In this document: positions 11,811 to 23,394 of the stretch, piece by piece
How positions within the stretch are numbered: the stretch's first letter is position 1
How the letters are laid out: each line of letters begins with the position of its first letter
Assembly: GCA_037693485.1 (NCBI GenBank)
Contig: CM075354.1
Coordinates: forward strand, 92,625,001-92,689,000
Length of the DNA: 64,000 bases
Direction of reading: 5' to 3'
Source: Kitagawia praeruptora
Lineage: Eukaryota > Streptophyta > Magnoliopsida > Apiales > Apiaceae
Notes under the pieces: generated by a model
What the model was told of the DNA's origin: nothing
The model's database searches: none
What the model saw: only the letters and a program-made list of their open reading frames with translations
Translations under genes and position numbers: made by a program

Positions 11811-12178
11811 AACAACACACACATACATCTTTTATGTGTATGATATAAAACACATGTGATTGATTGGTGTAGTGGTAAAAAAATTTGTTAATTAACTCGA
11901 AGACCCAAGTTCAATTCTCACCAACCATAACTTTTTCAAAAAATTGAGAATAGAGGGATAAATTAGTAATCATAGTACATTAAAAAGTCTCGCAATACAC
12001 ACATACATCTATAATGTGTATGACTTAAAACATATGTGATTAAGTGATGTAGTGGTGGAAAGATTTGTTAAATAACTTGGAGACACAAGTTCAATTCCCA
12101 CCAACCACAATTTTTTCAAAAATTTGAGAATAGAGGGTTAAATTAGTACTTACAATACATTAAAAAATCTCATAAATT
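11811..12178 (+). repeat. two tandem ~182-bp units with tRNA-like pol III A and B boxes
   Basis: Unit 1 spans about 11811-11993 and unit 2 about 11994-12178, at roughly 85 percent identity by eye. Each has TGGTGTAGTGG (or GTGATGTAGTGG), which fits the pol III A-box, and about 40 bp later AAGTTCAATTC, which fits the B-box. The spacing suits a tRNA-derived SINE head. Each unit starts with a 'cacacatacat...atgtgtatga' hairpin and ends in an A-rich tract. They may be SINE copies or a Helitron-internal repeat that mimics a tRNA promoter. Confidence 0.5.
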
Positions 12179-12357
12179 TTATCTTGTGTTGGTGTATTAT
12201 ATATATAATAGATTAAACGAACTCCAGGTATCTATATTTACACTATACTATAATAAGGATAAGGGGGTATATTTTATAGTTTGATTAATTACTTATTTTT
12301 GGTTATCCTCTCATGTTTAATTCATATTTTGCACGGGTTATAAGCTAGTATGACTAA

Positions 12358-12710
12358 CACTGTGCTCCAGAAATATTTTGGCAAAGAAGGGAAAAGAAGA
12401 GAATAGAAGGTGAAAGAAGAGAAATAATAATAATAATATCTCTCGTGTGTTCCCGAGTTTGTGGAAAGAAGAGAAAATTTTGAAAAAAAAGATGTGGAGG
12501 GAATTTTTTAAAAGATTAAATTAGAGCTTCTCTTCAAATCATCCCATTTTTGGAAAGAAGATTATGGAGAGAAAGTTGTTAAAAATTTCTTTCCAGATCT
12601 CTTCTCTTCTCTTCTAAAAAAACTTGGGAGCACGATTTGGAAAGAAAATTTTGAAAATTTCTCTCCTCTTCTTTTCTCTTCTCTCGTTAATGTAACTCGG
12701 GAGCACAGTG
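12358..12710. mobile_element. hairpin MITE with purine/pyrimidine arms
   Basis: The termini are CACTGTGCTCC and its complement GGAGCACAGTG, with a TAA duplication on both sides (12355-12357, 12711-12713). The left half is nearly all purine (GAAAAGAAGAG type) and the right half pyrimidine, so the 353-bp element folds into one long hairpin. The 3-bp TSD suits PIF/Harbinger or CACTA-derived elements; the terminal CACTG favours the latter. It lies only 4 bp from the putative Helitron end. Confidence 0.75.
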
Positions 12711-13382
12711 TAAATAGAAGTGTTGATTGAAGGCCAGAGACAGACACGCCAACTAATTCTACAATAACATCAAGAATTGTAGTGAGGTCTAAAGTTGGCA
12801 TCCACCTAGTTCTGCCACTTAAAGAGTATACCAGCATAAACTGCAAACTCATGACTAGCCACAAGTAGACACTATTGGAACCTTCAAATACGAACTTGGG
12901 CCGTGAGACTATAAACAAACCGCCAATCACGGTGAAAATCACATGACATTCAACTATATACCATTTACATTTTTAAGCCGTGTCAAATGATTACCAGTAC
13001 GATTAACAAGCCATACAAAGTGATGGTTGATAAATCGTTATATTGTTTTAAGTTTAACCTCGAGATTCTTTAGTATCTTTTTCTCTACATTGCACAGATA
13101 TACAAGAACATATAATATAGTATTCCAGAGGTATGTCACGAAGGAAACGACAGGGATTAGGTTGACTCTGCATGTAAAAATCAAGACAGTTTGCAGCAAA
13201 AACTTGCAAACTATGTAAGAGGAAAAACTACCAACCGTTCGAATAGAGCAACTAAGTTCAAGCACTCAACATCTGAAATCGTTTGGAGCTACATAATTCT
13301 AGTCAAAAGTAATGGAAAAGGCAAGAACAGACAACTCCAAACAAGTATCTGAGCAATAATATGAAAAATATGAATACTGATG
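12711..13382. other. intergenic region downstream of ATG8
   Basis: No gene is recognised. The 3' UTR of ATG8 should lie in the right part (minus strand). Several AATAAA-like and AT-rich tracts exist but none could be singled out as the poly(A) signal. Confidence 0.4.
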
Positions 13383-15823
13383 TTACTGCATCTCTAGGGA
13401 ACCAAACGTGCTCTCGCCACTGTATGTCATGTAAAGGAAGCCATCTTCATCCTTGTTTTCCTTATAGATTTTTGACATCAAGGCAGCTGTAGTAACATAA
13501 TATAGGATTTAGATTAAAGCTGTAATCTGTTATATCATTGCGAGAAATATTTAACGTGAAAGTCGTTTAAACTAACCATTTGGAGGTAGCAAATTCTTGA
13601 CAAAGATGAAAATTGCCTTTTCAGCTCCTAGTTTGATCCTTTTCCGGATAACAAAGACGAATTGCCCAACCGTCAAATCACCTGGTACAAGGTATCTACA
13701 ATGCGCACAAAAATTAGAGGTAAGAATTAACACTGAAGTTATTTTTTTTGAAAAAAAAATAACACTGACAAAAGTGGTATACTTCAGCTTAGCAAAAAAA
13801 AAAAAAAAAAAAGCTTAGCAAAAAAAGTGGGATACTCAGTATACTTATCCCAAGAGAATCCATAGCCTTTTGCTGAAGCTACATTTCATTTAGGGTAGGC
13901 ACTTGTAACTTGCAAGAGAGAATAAAGAATAGAATTGTGATCATCCATATCAGATGCAACCCCTCCTTTAAGAGAAGGCACGTAACTTGCCAATCAAAAG
14001 GTCACAATATCTACTCTGTTCTGTATATCGATTATCCGTATATTGACATATAGACATGATCACTTAATCTTTACCATGCATTGCAAGGCGATATAACAGG
14101 GCAACCACAGATGTTTCTATAACCTAAATGCAATTAATGATTTTAAATGCATTCAGAGGAATATAGTTCTCAACATCAACAAAGATATCCCGAGGTGGGT
14201 CGATTGCCTTGCACCTCTTCACCTCTAACATCAAATAAAGGCAAGCCAGGCATAATACAGACTCAGACTTGTATTTGAAGTTTATCAGAAAAGTTTTAAT
14301 ACTGAAAATCATTAACTAATTACCTAAAGATATTCTTTGAACAAAGTGAAACGAAAGTTTAACTAGTTGGATGAAGAAAAAAAAATATTGCAAGTAAGCA
14401 CTTGTACTTGAAACTGAGTACCAGAAAAGATAATGTAAAAGATCATAAAATATAATTGCAAGAAAATAGTAGGAAATGGCAATTGAAACCTACTTCTTTT
14501 TATCAATGTCCGGGATGTCACTTTTCCCTGCCCTCTCTATTACCACCTGCACCAGGAACTCTGATGTTAAATACAGAGGAACACAATATACACAAAAACA
14601 TAACCCTAATTATATATCTTCTTACAGGTATTCTATCAGAAAACTTCTCCCTTATCCGAGTAGCTTCTGCATGCCTCTTTTCTGAGATACATTAATAAAA
14701 AATTTAATACTTAAACTGGAATGAAAAGGGCATGTAATCAATTTAATTCTAAAATCAGACCTGCTTGGAAACAGTGGCAGTACTATAATAACATGCCTTA
14801 TATATAGAGTAATAAGAACGACTCGCGTCAACAAGAAATCAGTTACGCACAGGCTCACATATATACAGTGACCTATTATATTTTCATCAAGGCTGGGTAA
14901 AGTTGCTCAAAATTCAATTATCCATCGCCTATTATTAGTCGGTATAGGCCACGATTCACAAATCACTTCAAATTCAATCAGAGAAGTAGAAGCTTCAAGC
15001 TTGCATACCTTGTTTGTATCTTATTTATGCAATTCAATCGCAAGAGGGATAAAGTTGCTCAAAATTCAATTATCCATCACCTATTATTAGTCGGTATAGG
15101 CCACAACTCACAAATCACTTCAAATTCAATCAGAGAAGTAGAAGCTTCAAGCTTGCATACCTTGTTTGTATCTTATTTATGCAATTCAGTCGCAATAGGG
15201 GATAATGTAACCAACAGAAACGCAAACCAAGGTTCAAATCATCTATGCCATCAAGTTGTACAACAATCAGATAAGTATGCCTTTTAACAATAAGCATAGT
15301 TATTAAGTTTCTCATTCTATTTCAAGGAGAGAAGACTTTTAATGATTTGGGGTCGCTTACATGTATTAATAAAAGTGATTTAGTTTGAGAAAGGGTAAGA
15401 TGTATGAATTAATAACTTGTTCTAGTACTCCCAGGAGTAGAGACCTTTTCCCTAATCATATATCTCAGTACACCATATATACCCATTATGATGTTACGTA
15501 AAATCAACAGAAATATCAACTAGATACGACTCAAAATAGTCCCTTGAGTCTCATCAAACCATAACACTACAACATCACTATCAAATAATCAAAAATCACA
15601 GTATCACACAACATTCATACATATCAAACACCAACCATGACCACAAAAATTAATTAACAACGAAATCGCAATCTAGATACGAGGAAATCAATTCAAAGTT
15701 ACCACAAAACAAGATCCACGTGCATATATATATATATAATACAAAAAAAGGGAAACAAGGCCATAATGTATACAAACAGTATATACCAAAGGGGTGCTCC
15801 TTTTTGTAAGCAGACTTCGCCAT
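13383..15823 (-). CDS. ATG8: autophagy-related ubiquitin-like protein ATG8, five exons, intact
   Basis: Coding exons on the minus strand are 15787-15823, 14626-14681, 14494-14546, 13577-13695 and 13383-13486. All introns are GT-AG and join in frame into a 122-residue protein. It starts MAKSAYKKEHPFEKR and contains RIREKF, SDIPDIDKKKYLVPGDLT, RKRIKLGAEKAIFIF and DEDGFLYMTYSGESTFG. ATG8 is conjugated to phosphatidylethanolamine on autophagosome membranes and recruits cargo receptors. Here KKYLVP forms the LIR-docking edge. The scissile glycine is Gly117, followed by a five-residue tail (SLEMQ), so ATG4 must process the precursor. Length and intron positions suit plant ATG8 genes of the tailed group. 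Departures from the usual sequence (FSDRIP for YPDRIP, NLLPPN for NTLPPT) are mild. A CAG acceptor lies 6 nt before the ATG (TTTGCAG, AGATCT, ATG), pointing to a 5' UTR intron. It is the only host-type gene with a clean structure in the window. Confidence 0.95.
14895..15203 (+). repeat. 152-bp tandem duplication in ATG8 intron 1
   Basis: Two copies (about 14895-15046 and 15047-15203) share 'agttgctcaaaattcaatta', 'ttagtcggtataggccac' and 'gaagcttcaagcttgcatac' with only a handful of differences. The array lies in the 1.1-kb first coding intron of ATG8, so it does not touch coding sequence. The high identity suggests a recent local duplication. Confidence 0.85.
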
Positions 15824-15959
15824 AGATCTCTGCAAATTCAAGAAAGCATCAAACACCCGTTAAAATACAAACATATAAAATAAAACTAATCCATGCATGT
15901 AACTGACAATACATATCCATTCAAGAAAATAGTATATAGAGAATGCATCTTTTATTTAT

Positions 15960-16060
15960 ACCTTGTCAAAGTACCTTGTGGTCAATGTATATAGAGAATA
16001 CACAATTATATGAGTGTATCAAGAAAAGGGTTTCAGAACAAAGCACATGTATATATAGAA
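15960..16060 (-). promoter_or_regulatory. possible ATG8 promoter and 5' UTR start
   Basis: Read on the minus strand, a TATATATA box lies at 16050-16057. About 90 bp further on, a good donor (CAAG/GTATAAAT) sits near 15963, which could pair with the acceptor just before the ATG8 start codon. The arrangement fits a TATA promoter, a short non-coding first exon and a 5' UTR intron. This rests on motif and position only. Confidence 0.35.
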
Positions 16061-16187
16061 TAGACGGGGAAAATAGAGTTTTATTTGTAAAAATATTAGG
16101 AAACATATAATGATTTCTGTTTACGACTCTAATACGAAATCTTGATAATTAAATCAAATAACTCTGATTTTATATTTTTTAAAATAA

Positions 16188-16470
16188 CTAGGGAATTTTG
16201 CCCGCGCTACGCATGCTAATCCTCTCGTAAATTTTTTATAAATAAAGTATTTTATATTCATATATAATTTTAATGTTAATTGATTTAGAACTCTATATAT
16301 ATTATTATATTAACCATTAACCATTTCATTTGTAATAAAAATTGTTATTATCAATTTAGTTTTATTTTTTAGTTTTAATTTGACGTAACATCCAATAACA
16401 TAATATTAGTTTTAATTTATTCAACAACATAATATTAGTTTAATCCCGCGTTACGCATGTTAGTAAAAAA
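16188..16470 (-). mobile_element. Helitron-like terminus
   Basis: The plus strand reads CTAGGGAATTTTGCCCGCGC, followed by 'tacgcatg' (16188 onward); on the minus strand this is a GC-rich block, a short spacer and terminal CTAG followed by T. A related 'cccgcgttacgcatgttag' recurs at 16445-16463. The hairpin is weak, so the call is tentative. If right, the element extends to the right and includes the tandem array at 16740-18430. Its 5' end was not found. Confidence 0.3.
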
Positions 16471-16739
16471 TTAAATAACTTTTATCTAAAATAAATAAAA
16501 GAAATTAAGGCAACTAATAAAATCCAATTTTTGGATAAATTACAAAAGTTATATATATTGATATAGGAACAATCGTCACTCATCCATCTCTCTTCCTACC
16601 TAAGAATAGTAATGTTGTTTTTAAGTTGTCATTAGACTTTTGTTGATTATAAACATCATTTTTTTGTTTTCTCTTAATATTAACTATTTTCAATAATTTT
16701 TTTTTATTTAAACTACTAATTTTCAATAAATTTCTTTTT

Positions 16740-18430
16740 TATTTTAAAGTTTTAGTACCTTCGTGGATTTTTTTTCCTAGATGATTTGTTCTTTATTATG
16801 GTTAGAGTTGGTTTGTTCTGCTATCCGAATTTGTAGAAGTTTATATATTTAATAGAAAATTCTATGCATATATGAACTGTAACTCGAAGTCACCACCTTA
16901 CGTTTTGATTTATGAAAATTATTACAGAAATTGGAGCAAAACTTTAATTATGTTCAAATTAAATTATTGAGAAATAGATTTAGAAAAATCTTATTTGATC
17001 ATATCATTAGTAAATTATTTGATATTTCAAATTTTGCAAGTTTTCACTTCATGTGAAATCATTTAATTATGTAACAAAAGTTTACTCGACGTCGCCTGAC
17101 GGTGCCGTCTCGCATTTTTTTATATAAAATTTATTATTATCATCGGATAAAAATTTAAATTATTTAGAGTTTTTGTGCCTTCGTGAATTTTTTTCTACCC
17201 GCTTTGTTCTTTATTTTTATAAGAGAGTTGATTTTTTCTGGTATCCAAGCTTAAATATTTAACAGAAAAATCTCTTCTTACATTAATTGTAACTCGAAGT
17301 CAACATCTCAAATTTTATTTTATGAAAATTATTATAGATATTGGAGCAAAACTTTAATTATGTTTAAATTAAATTATTGAGAAATAGATTTAGAAAAGAA
17401 ATATTTGATTATATTATTAGATATTTCAAATTTGCAAGTTTTCATTCAATATGAAATCATTTAATTATGTAACAAAAGTATACTTGACGTCACGGCGCCG
17501 TCTCGTATATTTTTATATATTTAAAATTTATTACTATCATTGGATAAAAATTTCAATTATTCAGAGGTTTAGTGCCTTCGTAGATTTTTTTCTACCCGAA
17601 TTGTTCTTTATTTTTATGAGAAAGTTAATTTTTGTGGTATCCAAGCTTATATATTTAACTGAAAAATCTCTGCACACATAAATTGTGACTCGAAGTCCTC
17701 ATCTTACATTTTGTTTTATAAAAATTATTATAGACATTCGAGCAAAACTTCAATTATATATGTTTAAATTAAGATATTGAGAAATAGATTTAGAAAAAAA
17801 TTATTTGTTTATATTATTATTAAATTATTAGATATTTCAAATTTTGTAAGTTTTCACTCCATATAAAATCATTTAATTATGTAAAAAAAGTATACTCGAC
17901 GTCGCCTCACGGCGCCGTCTCGTATTTTTTTATATAAAATTTATTATTATTGGATAAAAGTTTAAATTTTTTAGAAATTTAGTGCCTTCGTGGATTTTTT
18001 TCGAACCCTATTTATTCTTTATTCCTATGAGAGAATTGGTTTTTCTTAGTATCTGAGCTAATATATTTAACACCGAGTTAATATATTTAACAGAAAAATC
18101 TCTGCATACATAAATTGTAACTCGATATCACCATTTAACATTTTGTTTTATGAAAATGATTATAGATATTGAAGCAAAAATTTAATTATGTTTAAATTAA
18201 ATTATTGAGAAATAGATTTAGAAAAAAGGTTATTTGATTATATAATTAATAAATTATTAGATATTTCAAATTATGCAAGTTTTCACTCCATAATAAATTA
18301 TTTAACTATGTAACAATAGTTTACTTGACGTCGCCTCACGGCGCCGTCTCGCATTTTATTTTATAAAATTATTATTATCATAGGATAAAAATTTAAATTA
18401 TTTAGAGTTTTAGTACCTTGATGAATTTTT
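16740..18430 (+). repeat. satellite-like tandem array, four units of ~400-430 bp
   Basis: The anchor 'gtgccttcgtggattttt' recurs at about 16756, 17175, 17573, 17983 and 18414, giving periods of about 419, 398, 410 and 431 bp. Each unit carries in order a TTGTTCTTTATT block, 'gtaactcgaagtcaccac', 'gagaaatagatttagaaaa' and one GC-rich core with the palindrome GGCGCC next to GACGTC. The rest of each unit is strongly AT-rich. No coding potential is seen. Confidence 0.9.
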
Positions 18431-21400
18431 TAATGTAGAGAAAATCTTTTTTAGGTTCTCAAAAAATATTTGAAACTAAGAAATCTATCTATATATTATA
18501 AATTAGTGGATAACCCATATCTTAGGTTCGGTATCTATATTCAGGTTCGGATTAATTTTTTTAACTTTATTTAGATCCATGGACAATGAATATTTTTGGT
18601 TTGGTATCCATTTTTGGTTTGTAGAAGATCCCTATGATTATTTGACCCATTTTTCATTATGAAAAGTTTGTATCGCAAATTTAAATATCATTAATGCGAT
18701 ATATATTATCTATGGTAAGTTTATTAATATAGACTTGAATTAATCTTTAAATATTGGTAACTTGAGTAATGCAAATGATCTCACAACATATATAATAAAA
18801 TATTATTTATTTAAATGATCTCATAACATATATAACAAATATAATAAAATATATAATTAAAAGTAATTTTGAAATAAATTATTATAATATATAAAGAAAT
18901 GCACTTATTATACTAATTATATTTTTTTACAATTAAATTATTCAATTTTTAAATACAGTGCATAAGACGAGCTATAATCTAGTTCTTTTAATTTATGCAG
19001 GATTACCCTATTTTGATCTGGGTGCACCCCATATAAAAACATGTTAACGGTGCACCGAATGTCCTCGAAATGATTTGCATAAAATCTATTAATTACAAAA
19101 ATTTATGTACATAATTTAGTGATTTGAATTTGAAATGAAATGATTTTCGTCATAATAAAGAATAATATTTACTAATTTTGTAACTTTTTACTTGGCTCTA
19201 TCCAATTAATATAGAAGTTGACCTTCCATCTCACGGTTTAAATATTCAAAATATGAAAACTTCAAATTATTTAATTTGCTACTTGAGGGAGTTTGTTCCT
19301 ATAATCAACTTCATGTACATAGTAATATGTAATCGTTCTTTGCCACAATTCTATAAGGAGTCCAATAACACACATTTACGATTTTGAAATTTATAATGAC
19401 TTAATGTATATTATGATTTTTGTTTTTGACCATGCCATCCAGTTAAAATAAGTCAGAGAGGTCCAAAACTGGACAAATACTAACTGCTCCTAGGCGCTAG
19501 CATTTTCTAACACAACGAATCACTTGCTTTCTTTGCTTGAGAAGGTTTAATTTTGTTCTCCTCTTCCTCTCCTCATTCTCCACTGCACTACACTGCACCA
19601 TGAGATAGACTGGAATTTTCTTTCTTAAAATTACTTTTTCATGAGTTTCTAACTTTAACCTCTGGCTATGCTTTCATATCCTTCACTTGTAATTAGTGAC
19701 ATATCAGCAACTGAACATGGTCTATAATAAAAGTAATAATATATCTCAGAAAGTATGTGTCAAAAATATGCTTACTCTGAATTACATGTAGTAGACAAAA
19801 AGAACAGGGAATTACCATAAAAACTGCTCCTCCACTGCCTTCTGTCAAGCCCGTGCTACACCTAAGAAAACTCAATAAAAGAAAATAACACTTCAGTAAA
19901 AGAAAATAGAAGGGTACTCTGAATTATATATTGTAGTCTGCATTTGGTTGAAATAAACTACAGAACTTTAAACTATTCCCTCTCCGCATCAAAACCTTTT
20001 CCCTATCAAGTCCAGGATCTTCTCAAGTTCCTTGTCTTTCTCATCAATTTATGTCATCAATTTATATAACTGATAATGAACAACAACCAAGTAAATTATA
20101 GTATCAATATTTAGTTTACAATAATAAACATAGACTACCCAAATTTTCTTGATGCTTAATATATTTAAAAAAATTCATCAATTTTCTGAAACTTGTCCCA
20201 CCTTTTCGTGGCATGATATGGATGTTCAGAAGAAATCCTCTTGTCCTTATTGTGAACCATCCTAAAACCCCGAAACAAAAAGATGTTAGATATTATTAAA
20301 TTTAGATCATTCCTAGGGTATTATCAAAGCTATAAGGTGGATAATAAATATATATTTAATAATTCGTGATGTTAACAAATACATATTTAATGAGTTGAGA
20401 TTTGACACAATGAAAACATTTATAGAATCAATAGTGATCGAAAGGTTTTAAATGCTAAGAGTGTCAATCGATATAACTTAACAATAAAATTGTTATATCA
20501 ATATACATGCTAAATGGAATAAGATTGTAGGAAATGACCATAAGGTCATGTATTCATCCTTATAAGCTCCTTCGGGTGATGTTTAAAGAGTTCGAGACAG
20601 CATCAGTATTTAATGTTCATCTTGTATGCCAAGATGCCTATGAAAAAGTCACAGTCTGTTTTATAAATTAGGGTAGTACAATTTACGTGGATCCAAGATG
20701 AACTGGCCAACACATGATACACAAAATCTTGCAGAATTTTAAATGCTAATTAAATGGGTAACTTAAGTGGCAATAATAAACATATTTTGATACTGATGAT
20801 TCTAGCAAAACAAATTTGACATTATTCGAGACAAGTATACTTTCTGATATTCTGTTTAAAAAAGAACCATTGGTAACATAGTTCTATAAAAGCTATCCAT
20901 AAACATGACTAAAGAAACAACCTATGACTACACTCAAAACTCCGAAAAGTAGTACTACTAACACGCTCAAACTATGACAATCTCATCAACAGTATTCTAA
21001 ACAATAAAGTAGTTAAACTGGGGCTATGGTACATAAACTATGCTAGTGATAGATATCATTGCAATGGCAACTCAAACTACGTATATCCACTTGTTCCAAT
21101 CATCACATCTCCTAATCTTGTCTCCTTGCAAATAATCAGATTGAGAACATATCGCCAAAATCTTGTCTCCTAAGTTGTCTATATATCAGTAGAAAGATAA
21201 TCAAGTCTACTTAATTTCAAATTAACGGTTTGTAATTTGAAGTTTTCTACAGAAAGATAAGTCATTTTTAGCGAAGGTGGTCAGCTTCAGAACATGCTGA
21301 ATCTGCTAATGACCCAAGTTTGTAAAACAAACTGCTAATCACACAGTAACAGCCTAACAGAAGAAGATACTAACATATCTAATGGATAGAATTATAAAAA

Positions 21401-23198
21401 AACATATTAATATATCAGACTGGGATAATTAGTTTCAATTACCTTGAAGGTGTTGTAGAAGCATTTGACTGAGATGTATGACCAAAGTGATTTTATAGAC
21501 TGGCCTAATTTTATTTTGACTACCAATGAAAAGTTGCATTCTTCGATTCTCTGCAATTCGAAGTGTAATTATTGTGATTTACATTTCAAGAAAACTTCTA
21601 GAGAGAGAATATTATAATCATAGAAATGCAACTCGCAAATTATTGCAACAGGGTCTACAAACAAAAGATGAGGAACCGATAAAATATTTATACAGTTGGC
21701 AAAAGACAATAAAAATAAAGGAAAGGCGCACCTTGGAGTAGTGGATTACATGCTTGGTAGGTGAAGGATGTTGTGAGCAGTAGCTGTATAAAGATTCCTT
21801 TTAGTAACCTAGGGAAATATGATTGGACTTGCCGTTTATTACGAACTGAAGTCTGGTGCCTGCAGCTCAAATTAATGGTTGATCGATTAATGTTTGATCG
21901 ACTTCTATCACGTGTGACTATGATTAAGACAATGCACCTTTAATGGACTTACATAGCAACTTATTAATGGTTAATCGACAAATTGAACTATAAATGTTAT
22001 ATTTATTAGATAGTAGCTGACCTGGGGAATCAGTCTTGGCCATGGTCAATGGCATCGTCTGACCTTAATACTTGCATATATCATATTGCACATCACATTT
22101 ACAGTATCAAGACCTTTGTAACTATATATAAATTAGGAATATTGATGACATGCAAAAAGAAAACACAATTGAGACTTTGTATCTTGTAATTACATACAAT
22201 AGTGAAAATCCTGTTCTTGGCGATTATGTATTTTCACAAAATCATAGATATAAACATTTTAACAGCACCATTATCAAAAAGGTTGATTGCAAAATCTTTA
22301 TAGCTCTCTACTGGCTCACCAAGCTTACATTCTTATAGCTCCCTAACTAAACATCTACACCAAGCCACATAGAATTGGTTTTTGTATACATATTTCAAGC
22401 GAGGAAGGATTCATATTAAGCCAGATAGTTCTAAAACTAAGTATATAGCTAATAATACGTACAATTGTTATCTAAAACAGTTGAGCGGGTTTAGCAAGTA
22501 TAAAAGTAAAGGTTCTGTTAAAAATTTCATTATAAAAGTATAAGCCCGTGCTACAGAGGCTAAGACCTTTAATAAACATAAAAAAAGAACATGATATACA
22601 TTCATAGAGATAAATTAACACATATGCTCAAATGGAACAAAAATAGAATCATTGGCAAAATAAATTATCTTTTTAAGCCATCAAAATTCAAGAACTAAAA
22701 GAGGTAGGCTTTCGAAAATCTAAATTAGTACAGTTTTATATTTATTCATCAGTCTAAAAGATAAAAAAGAACTAAAAAGGTTTAAGAAAAACTCACAAAT
22801 ATTTTTGATTTTGAAACCAAACTCAATGCCCAGATTTGACACTTCTCCTTTCATGAGGACTTTGAGGTGCTCCTACAAATGAGAATAAACTAAAACATTA
22901 AGCAAAACTATAATAACACATATTAAACATTACATATGATTAATCCATGAAATCACACTATCGGAGCACACAAAGAAAAAACCTAATTCAAATAGATTAT
23001 ATTGAAACATGTTATTCATAATTGGAGGTTAAAATTTGAATCTCTGTACCTGTAAGTTTACAGTTGATGTGAAGTTTCATACGATTCATCTTTGCTTTCT
23101 CTCCTAAAAGAATTTAAAATGTACTCATAATTTATAAGGCCCATAGATTAAATTATATGTGTACCTGCAGTACACTTAATACTTGCATTAACACTAAC
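18431..23198. other. long gene-poor stretch with scattered exon-like scraps
   Basis: Mostly AT-rich and non-coding. A few minus-strand pieces with splice-like borders are seen (about 19800-19865, 20020-20060, 20195-20275, 22800-22880 and 23045-23100). They encode short open stretches such as STGLTEGSGGAVFM or EHLKVLMKGEVSNLGIEFGF that I cannot assign to a family. Two Helitron-like 'aagcccgtgctaca' tags occur at about 19847 and 22543. Taken together these may be remains of captured exons, but no element boundary was found. Confidence 0.4.
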
Positions 23199-23394
23199 CT
23201 CATGTCCCACGATGTCGTTACCGAGTCTGCCAATGACAAATATAGCTCTAAGAATTAAGGGATCTTTTGACATCCACTCAAAGACATCTCTTGTTGTTAA
23301 ATTACCCATTAACACAAAGCTTGTGACTGACAACATCTTTAAACCATCAGATACACATGAAACACTCATATACTCTTCAAAGGTTGGAAAGTAG
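23199..23394 (-). pseudogene. terpene synthase exon fragment (C-terminal domain)
   Basis: A 196-nt exon with acceptor (CAG next to 23394) and donor (GTTAGT next to 23199) encodes PTFEEYMSV, then DGLKMLSVTSFVLMG, TTRDVFEWMSKDPLI and GNDIVGHE. This is the penultimate exon of class I plant terpene synthases (usually 'PTxEEYMxVAxxSxGYxML...VFEWxSxxPxIVRASxxICRLxDDIVGH'). It holds the start of the NSE/DTE metal-binding motif, here N-D-I-V-G-H-E. The family-typical Cys-Arg-Leu-Met before it is altered to Gly-Arg-Leu-Gly. Neither the exon with the DDxxD motif nor the last exon is recognisable nearby, so this is an isolated gene remnant. Its type suggests a sesquiterpene synthase (TPS-a). Confidence 0.8.

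Larger units (their letters stand above)
9651..12353 (-). mobile_element. probable non-autonomous Helitron (minus strand)
   Basis: Read on the minus strand, the 3' end shows a GC hairpin (CCCGTGC, loop, GCACGGG at about 9661-9680), a short T-rich spacer and the terminal CTAG, followed by T. This is the Helitron 3' signature of hairpin plus CTRR inserted between A and T. The putative 5' end at 12353 begins TCATACTAG and soon has an ACCCGTGC block, common in plant Helitron starts. The base beyond the 5' end is not the expected A on that strand, so this boundary is less certain than the 3' one. No RepHel coding region is seen. It contains a Mutator-type MITE and tandem tRNA-like repeats. Confidence 0.55.

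Noticed and set aside
11865..11918. A functional tRNA gene
   Set aside because: A- and B-box matches exist, but the acceptor stem and anticodon arm cannot be folded; it is at most tRNA-derived.
12562..12942. 126-codon minus-strand frame
   Set aside because: Half of it is the pyrimidine arm of the hairpin MITE. No family is recognisable.
16740..18430. CRISPR-like reading of the regular repeats here and at 31281-32038
   Set aside because: Units are contiguous tandem repeats of 170-430 bp without short repeats and unique spacers, in a plant genome.
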